Made by a program: the position numbers and the translations under genes. From Eubacterium sp. (GTDB lineage: Bacteria; Bacillota; Clostridia; Lachnospirales; Lachnospiraceae), in the NCBI GenBank assembly GCA_022769785.1, contig JALEIY010000098.1:1-45623 (forward strand): a DNA stretch of 45,623 nt, read 5' to 3'. The notes beneath the pieces are model-generated. The model was not told the DNA's origin. It saw only the letters and a list, made by a program, of their open reading frames with translations, and made no database searches. Within the stretch, counting starts at the first letter, position 1. Each line of letters opens with the position of its first letter. Positions 40,584-45,623 of this stretch are shown here, piece by piece.

Positions 40584-40612
40584 ATTATATATTTTCATGT
40601 TTTTTCCGTCAA
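40584..40612 (-). promoter_or_regulatory. promoter of the HD-desulfurase-yedF operon
   Basis: Minus-strand TTGACG (40607-40612), 17 bases, TATAAT (40584-40589), about 50 bases before the HD start codon. Confidence 0.8.
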
Positions 40613-40708
40613 GGGGTTTTGAAAATATCAAGATACTTTTGAAATATTGTGGAAAACTGGAAATTGGTTGAGTAAAGCACATCTATGCGGAAAACTGTTC
40701 CATTATTA

Positions 40709-40744
40709 AAAGCCGGAAAATGTTTTTCACACTCTTCCGGCTTT
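40709..40744. terminator. bidirectional terminator
   Basis: AAAGCCGGAA (40709-40718) and TTCCGGCTTT (40735-40744) form a perfect 10-bp stem, with TTTA and TTATTCTT downstream. It closes the degenerate region on the minus strand. Confidence 0.75.
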
Positions 40745-41260
40745 TATTCTTATTCAAAATGCAAGGGGAATCTATAATCCAGGCTTTGACAGTTATTAAG
40801 TAATTCATATTGAATTCCATTCTGCACAAAGCTGTACACGCAGGCATTGGACTGTGATTTTCTTTTTCAATGGCAACTACTGCGTAAGTTGTATCTTTCT
40901 TTAAATCCGTTACTTTAGCTTCGTCACTCACTGCCGAAATCAGATTTTTGCCGCTAACCATGCCAAGCAGTGAAACAAGGTAGCCTGCCGTATGCTGTGT
41001 CTCATTAATACTTACCGCATTTGAACTCTCAAATGCTTTTGATAAATAACATCTGCTCTCCTTCTAGATTCATCATATTTATTAAAAGCAATAACATTTT
41101 ACTTTTTATATTTTTTTCTTTCATCGGCGATGCTGGCTGTTTCAGCTTTTCAATCTCTTTTTCTTTCAGTGTAATTACTTTGTTTTTTTCAAGAAAGTGA
41201 TACAGATTATCTCGCCATCCGGTTAAATGACAGATTCTGGTGTGCAAAACATAAGCAAAG
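40745..41260 (-). pseudogene. degenerate coding remnant with frameshift
   Basis: One minus-strand frame (to about 41040) encodes protein-like sequence including HTAGYLVSLLGMVSGKNL and VTDLKKDTTYAVVAIEKE, but has no start with a ribosome-binding site. Immediately upstream another frame (ending MNLEGEQMLFIKSI, stop near 41029) appears to continue into it: the phrase resumes as KAFESSNAVSINETQ after a one-base shift. The carboxy end also breaks down before the terminator. I read this as the ruins of one gene, perhaps a secreted or anti-sigma-type protein, but cannot name it. Confidence 0.45.
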
Positions 41261-41261
41261 A

Positions 41262-41289
41262 GCGAAAGTATCCTGAAAGATACTTTCGC
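41262..41289 (-). terminator. terminator-like hairpin after the LemA operon
   Basis: GCGAAAGTATC (41262-41272) and GATACTTTCGC (41279-41289) form a perfect 11-bp stem with a 6-base loop. The minus-strand tail is TCTTTGC, weak; the plus-strand tail is TTTTCGC. Confidence 0.6.
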
Positions 41290-41321
41290 TTTTCGCTTCC
41301 AATTATTATTGTTCCGCCCTG

Positions 41322-41414
41322 TCACGCAGGCGGTTGGTTTCTTGCCGCATCCACAAAAATCAAAGTCAGGGCGATATATCCGACAAGAACCAATACGCCC
41401 ATCCCCAGCGTCAT
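41322..41414 (-). CDS. 30-residue single-span membrane peptide
   Basis: Begins MTLGMGVLVLVGYIALTL, one transmembrane helix of about 17 residues, then a short polar tail ending NQPPA. Its ATG overlaps the TGA of the DUF3137 gene (ATGA), and AGAAGGAG lies 8 bases upstream, so translation is almost certainly coupled and deliberate. No relative is known to me. As last gene of the transglutaminase/LemA operon it may be a small regulatory or assembly partner of the DUF3137 or LemA membrane proteins. Confidence 0.7.
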   Translation of the reverse strand: MTLGMGVLVLVGYIALTLIFVDAARNQPPA

Positions 41415-42316
41415 ACGTTTATCTCCTTCTTCCTATAGATAGTATCTTCCACACGCAGCGTGTCGACAATATCGGTAAACCAACGCAACTCATCCAGGAA
41501 TTTCCGGCGTAGTTGTTCCACATTAAAATTACTCTTTCCAAGTTCAAAGAAGTCGCACCCGCTCTTTACCGCAACGTGCATCTTTCCGTTTCGTAAAAAA
41601 GAAATATAGACAAGGCTGCCGATCTTGTCCGCCATACTGATAATATATTCCATCATGTTTGGTGTGAGAATGTAAAAAGCTTCCTGGGGATTATCCGCTA
41701 TTACACAGAAACGCTTGCTAAACTGTTCGTTATCCATTGTGGCATTGCTTTTCATACGTCTCCGATCTTTTCTGCCCCACTCTGAAATATATACTTCACC
41801 GGCAAGTTCCTTACCAAAATCACAGGTAAGCCACTGCCCCTTAAAGTATGTGACACTATTCTTTTCTGTAATTCCATCTTCGTTGGTGAATTCCTGCTCA
41901 TCGATTAACTCGATGTCGCCCAGTTCAATGTTAAGCCCATTATAGACTGCCTTGATATGATCGCTGCCAGCCGTGGTATTATAAGAGAACGGAAATACCA
42001 TGCTGCCAGGGTTTATTCTGCCCCAGGGATTATATTCCACATCATCGCCCAGCACCTCTTTAATCACACTGCTGGTGATATTATCGCTAAGCGTCTTTTT
42101 AAGCGTGCTGGTGGCATCGGATAAGTGATATGCACTGAACAGCGTGACCACAAGCAAAATTAACACAATTGGGATCATTCCGACGAAAAACATGAAAATC
42201 ATCCCTGCGCCGCAACCGTATGTCAGAATCTTATAAATCAATTCCTTGCTACGCAATGATTGAAGCTCAGATTCCAACTGTTTATTCGTCATCATTTGTT
42301 TTTCTTCCATAATCAT
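41411..42316 (-). CDS. DUF3137 membrane protein
   Basis: About 301 residues. A short N-terminal coiled-coil-like region (KQLESELQSLRSKELIYK) is followed by a pair of close hydrophobic helices (about 30-65) and a soluble domain with SDHIKAVYNGLNIELGDIELI and FKGQWLTCDFGKELAGEVYISE, the pattern of DUF3137 proteins found beside lemA. Function unknown. AAAGGA is 4 bases before ATG 42316 and 10 before ATG 42310, so either start is possible. It lies 11 bases after lemA. Confidence 0.8.
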   Translation of the reverse strand: MIMEEKQMMTNKQLESELQSLRSKELIYKILTYGCGAGMIFMFFVGMIPIVLILLVVTLFSAYHLSDATSTLKKTLSDNITSSVIKEVLGDDVEYNPWGRINPGSMVFPFSYNTTAGSDHIKAVYNGLNIELGDIELIDEQEFTNEDGITEKNSVTYFKGQWLTCDFGKELAGEVYISEWGRKDRRRMKSNATMDNEQFSKRFCVIADNPQEAFYILTPNMMEYIISMADKIGSLVYISFLRNGKMHVAVKSGCDFFELGKSNFNVEQLRRKFLDELRWFTDIVDTLRVEDTIYRKKEINV

Positions 42317-42327
42317 CAATTCCTTTC

Positions 42328-42861
42328 TCAGAATAAGATTTTTACATCTTCTCGCTTGCTTGCATCTGCGGCGAAGAATTCCAAAGGCTGACGTGAGCCT
42401 GCCAAAAGCTTAGCCGGGAGCATGGCAATCGCCATATTATAGGCGGTTACGTTGCTGTTATATAATCGACGCGCCGCCTGTAAATGCTCTTCCGCGTCCC
42501 TAATCCCCCGCTGAAGCTCTACGAAAACATCGCTGGAACGAAGTTCTGGATAGTTCTCTGCCATGGCAAAAAAACTTCCGCTCAGGTTATCCATTTGTTG
42601 TTGTGCATCGTTCATCTCCGCAATGCTCATGCCGCGACGCAGCTCGATGACCTTTGTGAACAGCTCGCTTTCATGCTTCATATAACCCTTTGCGGTATCC
42701 AGCATTTTGGTAAGCACATTGTAACGCTTAGTCAATGCTACCTCTACGCCTGAGAGAGCCTCCTGCACACGAATTTCTTTTTTCTTGAAGTCATTGACCG
42801 TTTTGATGCACCAGCAAATGATGGCCAAAACTACAACCAGTATAACAATTATCGGGTTCAT
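42328..42861 (-). CDS. lemA: LemA family protein
   Basis: 177 residues with a single N-terminal membrane helix (IIVILVVVLAIICWCI) and a four-helix soluble domain. Family marks include VQEALSGVEVALTKRYNVL, the FFAMAENYPELRSSDVF segment and RRLYNSNVTAYNMAIAMLP. LemA proteins have an N-out helix and no agreed biochemical role. In this operon it is flanked by DUF2442 and DUF3137 genes and preceded by a transglutaminase lipoprotein, pointing to an envelope-linked function. Confidence 0.9.
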   Translation of the reverse strand: MNPIIVILVVVLAIICWCIKTVNDFKKKEIRVQEALSGVEVALTKRYNVLTKMLDTAKGYMKHESELFTKVIELRRGMSIAEMNDAQQQMDNLSGSFFAMAENYPELRSSDVFVELQRGIRDAEEHLQAARRLYNSNVTAYNMAIAMLPAKLLAGSRQPLEFFAADASKREDVKILF

Positions 42862-42930
42862 AACAGATTCTTCCTTTCTCCTTTTTTATCCGGCCCACAA
42901 AAAGAGATATATCGACCACATGGTGGAACA

Positions 42931-43182
42931 TCAGGGATGGGGCTTATACTCCTGCTCCGCCATGGACAGCAGTTCATCGTGGCTCAGCTCCACATTGCCG
43001 AAACGGACAAAGATACCGTTTGTCACGACACTGTTCCACACCTGCGGGTCAGCAAGCCGCCGGAAACGGATCTTGTCAAGATACGGCTTCATGTCCAGTA
43101 GTAAACGGCTGCCGGATACATAATCAACTTGCAGGACAAACCCGTCCAACGGTCTGACCGCTGAAATATATCTTCGATTCAC
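42931..43182 (-). CDS. DUF2442 domain protein
   Basis: 83 residues, soluble. The pattern includes ISAVRPLDGFVLQVDYVSGSRLL, then FRRLADPQVWNSVVTNG and the end VELSHDELLSMAE, all typical of DUF2442. The start codon is GTG at 43182, 8 bases after AAAGGAG; the ATG overlapping it reads straight into a stop. Many DUF2442 genes accompany toxin-antitoxin DUF4160 partners, but none is here. It sits 14 bases after the transglutaminase gene and 69 before lemA. Confidence 0.82.
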   Translation of the reverse strand: MNRRYISAVRPLDGFVLQVDYVSGSRLLLDMKPYLDKIRFRRLADPQVWNSVVTNGIFVRFGNVELSHDELLSMAEQEYKPHP

Positions 43183-43196
43183 ATGAATTCTCCTTT

Positions 43197-44228
43197 CTAC
43201 TGGATATATTGAATGAAGCTTGCCATTTTTTCGTCCATCTCATGTTCATAGTCCGAGGAAAGCGGAATATAAAAATAGGAGTAATCCACATCATTCTGTC
43301 CGACAGTATCATCGCTTAGTCCATCATCCCAGGTCACATCCACCAGCACAGGTTCACTGCCATCGCAGGGATAAATCACATTCCATGCATGGCTGCTTTC
43401 TTCCGTTTCGTTGCCCCTCACCCACGCGCAGTTAATGCCGGCATATTGACAAATCAGCGCAAAAGCCCGGGCATACCCGGCACAGATTGCGGTATCCTGA
43501 TTCTCGCCAAGCACATTGTATGCTTCCTGATAAACCTCGTATCTTGTTTGACTTACCGGAATGTTCGGTTCATAGCCAATAGGGTTGTAAGTTACCTTAC
43601 ACGCTACATAATCGTGTATTTTTCGCGCGTACTCCATTTCTTCGTCATAGTCTGAAAAGCCGCCTTCAGGAGGAGGATTCTTCATAACATAGCGAAATGC
43701 TCCCAGTCTGGCTTCCAGATCAAACTCAGGCTCATCATACAAAAGCTTGACCTTAGCGAATAAACTGTCCGGATTGCCATCATCCTCGGTGTACATATCC
43801 CAGGCTGTGTACGAGCTGAACAAATAGTAGGACATTGCATCTTCACACGCCTGCTCCAGCGCAGCCGCAGTCACATTGTATGACAAATCCCAAGATAGAC
43901 GACACTCAAATTCGGTTCTGCCGTAGAGGAAGTTCCACAGTGCGTATTCCGATAACTGTTCCTGCGTTTCCAGAAACGGCATGTCCTCATACTTCTTTTC
44001 CCGTAGTTTTAAAACATCCGGCAGAAGAGTTGGGAGATCTTCAACCGTTAAGTCGGTGACGGTCTGTGTGTCGGCAGTCTCTGATTCGGAATGTGTATCG
44101 GTTATTTCCGAAGTAGTGGAAATCTCTTCATGGTCGTTTCCGGCGGTGCAACCGAAAAGACCCATGCTTATGAGCAGAATCAGAAGAATTATCCGGATTC
44201 TATTGCCGTTAATTTTCGTTCGCTCCAT
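43197..44228 (-). CDS. transglutaminase-like lipoprotein
   Basis: 343-residue exported lipoprotein. A signal peptide ends in the lipobox LFGC (Cys27), followed by a Ser/Thr/Glu-rich linker of about 35 residues. The transglutaminase/protease-like core has all three catalytic residues: Cys249 (AICAGYARAF), His280 (SHAWN) and Asp297 (VDVTWDDG). It may crosslink or cleave wall or surface peptides outside the membrane. GGAGGG precedes the ATG at 44228. Upstream lie structured repeat copy C, the LuxR-type gene terminator and the shared 18-bp motif. First gene of the LemA operon. Confidence 0.87.
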   Translation of the reverse strand: MERTKINGNRIRIILLILLISMGLFGCTAGNDHEEISTTSEITDTHSESETADTQTVTDLTVEDLPTLLPDVLKLREKKYEDMPFLETQEQLSEYALWNFLYGRTEFECRLSWDLSYNVTAAALEQACEDAMSYYLFSSYTAWDMYTEDDGNPDSLFAKVKLLYDEPEFDLEARLGAFRYVMKNPPPEGGFSDYDEEMEYARKIHDYVACKVTYNPIGYEPNIPVSQTRYEVYQEAYNVLGENQDTAICAGYARAFALICQYAGINCAWVRGNETEESSHAWNVIYPCDGSEPVLVDVTWDDGLSDDTVGQNDVDYSYFYIPLSSDYEHEMDEKMASFIQYIQ

Positions 44229-44260
44229 TGTTTTCCCTCCTTTTATGAGTAATTTCCATT

Positions 44261-44446
44261 CAAGAACGCCTCGGTGTTCTTGCTGCGAGATGCGCGTCAG
44301 GCGTTAGCATGACAAATTTCTAATACGCATCTTACGCAATCCGCCGGAGTCTTTTATCGAAGTCGGAGATTGAAAACTCCCACTTGATGAAATGAATTCT
44401 TTACCCCCCACTTGTGGAAGTGGGAATCTTCTCCGACGAGATAAAA
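44261..44446 (-). repeat. structured dispersed repeat, copy C
   Basis: Same order of modules as copy A: hairpin CAAGAACGCC/GGTGTTCTTG, GCTGCGAGATGCGCGTCA, GTTAGCATGACAAATTTC, CGCAT, CCGCCGGAG. Then a different long stem TTTTATC-GAA-GTCGGAGA (44352-44369) pairs with TCTCCGAC-GA-GATAAAA (44430-44446), enclosing hairpin CCCACTT/AAGTGGG (44407-44424). An alternative pairing partner AAGTGGG-type sequence occurs near 44375-44385 (plus-strand CTCCCACTT). It lies between the LuxR-type gene and the lipoprotein gene. Confidence 0.78.
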
Positions 44447-44480
44447 AAATTCACCATACAAACATTGTACAGTGAATTTT
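44443..44480 (-). terminator. terminator after the LuxR-type gene
   Basis: Minus-strand AAAATTCAC pairs with GTGAATTTT (arms 44472-44480 and 44446-44454) with inner TACAA/TTGTA, then TTTTATC. It overlaps the possible downstream promoter. Confidence 0.75.
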
Positions 44481-44509
44481 AAAAAAGAAACATTAACCAA
44501 AAGTTAGGT
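44464..44509 (-). promoter_or_regulatory. second copy of the 18-bp motif with TACAAT
   Basis: Minus-strand ACCTAACTTTTGGTTAAT (44492-44509) differs at one base from the motif upstream of the Ig-like gene. Again 22 bases separate it from TACAAT (44464-44469). It includes the stop codon of the LuxR-type gene, and the TACAAT lies in that gene's terminator hairpin. It would drive the transglutaminase/LemA operon. Confidence 0.5.
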
Positions 44510-45623
44510 CTTTTGCAAGAACAGCTCGGCAATCTGCTTCCTCTTGGTTCGGGTGTCGCCCTCGATATGAAGTTTGGAATAGATCTGATTCACATACTGC
44601 TTGACGCTGCCCTCGGAGAGAAACAGCCTTTCCGCAATCTCGCGGTTGGAAAGCCGCTGTGCCATCAGCTTTACAATTTCAAATTCCCTTTGTGTCAGCG
44701 CGTCGAAGGCTCCCGGGCGGGTATTTGCCGCTTTTCGCGCTTTTGCTGCTTCGCCCAGCTCGATGATCTTCACGATCAAGTCACTCTTGATTTCACGTGC
44801 CAGTATCGGCTGCAAGAGGTCATAGTTTTCCACGAACGGTATTACAAAGCCGTCCGGCGCAGCATCGGAAAGTGCCTTTGAGAGCCATGCGTGCGCTTCC
44901 CTGGATTTTCCAAGCACCTCATAGGCCGCCGCGGTCTGAATGCGGATATGCAGCGCAACCAACGCATAGTGCATTGCTTCGCACACAGCCAGTTGACTCG
45001 TGCTTCGCCCGATCACTTTCGCATAAGCGCCTTGGGCAAGGTACACCTGATTTTCAATCATCTCCATCATTGGCTTGCCCGGCGCAAGAAAATTGATTGT
45101 GGAAAGCTGATGCTCGGCAAAAACGGCCGGGATTCGTTCCGTCTCGCCCACCAGGGCATGGTAGTAGGCACTGGTGGCAGTCCATATATTGATCCATGCG
45201 GCGTTGTGATGATGCAGCAACTCCATGTGACGCTCCTCAAAGGAATAGCGCTGCTCCATATCCATATGCAGGGAGAGCCGCTGTGCCAGAAAATCACAGC
45301 ACAGAGCCATATTCTCCTGTCCGTTCCCCTCGATCTGGGCATAGGCGTGTTCCATCTCAATGTGTGCGTCCATGGAACATCCCTGCATGAACGCCGCCTC
45401 CGCCCGCATGATGGTTTCCGCTCCCTGTCCGTGGTTTCCCGTGACCTTATAGTAATGGGGCATACACTCATCCATCTCGGCAAGCTCGCTTTGCAGCTCG
45501 CCCGGCGCGCGGTAAAACATCATCAGAACGGACGGCGAACCAAAGGTCCAGCCTCCGCTGTTCTGGATACTGATGGCAAGTCGGGACATCTGGCTGCTGG
45601 CGCTGCGGTGCAGACGGCTCATG
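44504..45623 (-). CDS. MalT/LuxR-type transcriptional regulator, N-terminus beyond the window
   Basis: At least 372 residues visible; the frame is open to the right edge, so the start is probably outside. The C-terminus holds a GerE/LuxR helix-turn-helix: ALTQREFEIVKLMAQRLSN, then EIAERLFLSEGSVKQYVNQI. Before it lies a long alpha-helical, TPR-like region (for example AQGAYAKVIGRS and AAAYEVLGKSREAHAWL) as in MalT-like regulators with an upstream ATPase domain. It probably activates neighbouring promoters. Its base composition is visibly more GC-rich than its neighbours, suggesting separate ancestry. Its stop codon lies inside the shared 18-bp motif. Confidence 0.82.
   Translation of the reverse strand, partial: MSRLHRSASSQMSRLAISIQNSGGWTFGSPSVLMMFYRAPGELQSELAEMDECMPHYYKVTGNHGQGAETIMRAEAAFMQGCSMDAHIEMEHAYAQIEGNGQENMALCCDFLAQRLSLHMDMEQRYSFEERHMELLHHHNAAWINIWTATSAYYHALVGETERIPAVFAEHQLSTINFLAPGKPMMEMIENQVYLAQGAYAKVIGRSTSQLAVCEAMHYALVALHIRIQTAAAYEVLGKSREAHAWLSKALSDAAPDGFVIPFVENYDLLQPILAREIKSDLIVKIIELGEAAKARKAANTRPGAFDALTQREFEIVKLMAQRLSNREIAERLFLSEGSVKQYVNQIYSKLHIEGDTRTKRKQIAELFLQKT

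Overview
The window is a gene-dense, low-to-medium GC, almost entirely minus-strand stretch of an anaerobic Firmicute chromosome, most likely a gut Lachnospiraceae (Blautia/Dorea/Roseburia-like). The basis is inference from gene content: glycyl-radical diol dehydratase, monofunctional CO dehydrogenase with an [FeFe]-hydrogenase-type partner, DUF6514 and DUF975 proteins, a Csp-like subtilase, rubredoxins and the YedF selenium-type pair. There are no phage, transposase, CRISPR or tRNA/rRNA genes. Only four genes read on the plus strand: an unknown plus a rubredoxin-like gene, the subtilase, and typA.

Layout. 1-354: AT-rich intergenic DNA with a run of hairpins. 355-5119: operon of glycyl-radical glycerol/propanediol dehydratase, its activase and SAM synthetase; the dehydratase carries an internal ~75-residue insertion with a microcompartment-targeting-like helix. 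5497-8815: cooS plus an [FeFe]-hydrogenase-like gene, both with unusual active-site residues. 9049-9612: two small plus-strand genes. 9714-16635: rel, metallo-beta-lactamase-fold hydrolase, hemZ, HD-GYP, aspS operon. 16845-18183: pyrBI. 18301-21074: DUF2156 protein, icd, dtd. 21206-24671: Csp-like protease and a secreted Ig-like protein. 24827-27235: dapB, dapA and a cobalamin adenosyltransferase. 27475-31710: hisS, an SSB-like protein, typA. 31793-32878: YigZ and DUF6514. 33219-37634: DUF975, lactate/malate dehydrogenase-like, SH3 protein and a large membrane protein in one operon. 37904-40532: rubredoxin, yedF, cysteine-desulfurase-like and HD genes. 40745-41260: a decayed gene. 41322-44228: a transglutaminase lipoprotein, DUF2442, LemA, DUF3137 and 30-residue membrane peptide operon. 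44504-right edge: a truncated MalT/LuxR-type regulator.

Two signals cut across the gene list. A structured dispersed repeat occurs in three places (about 25610-25804, 37770-37803, 44261-44446); its two long copies keep the same architecture while two stems change sequence on both sides. Second, the Ig-like gene and the transglutaminase/LemA operon are each preceded by an 18-bp near-identical motif exactly 22 bp upstream of TACAAT, one of them overlapping the stop codon of the LuxR-type gene, suggesting a small cell-envelope regulon.

Start codons were moved from the longest reading frame to the Shine-Dalgarno-supported codon in many genes; the coordinates given reflect this. Family assignments rest on motifs recognised by eye and no database search was possible.
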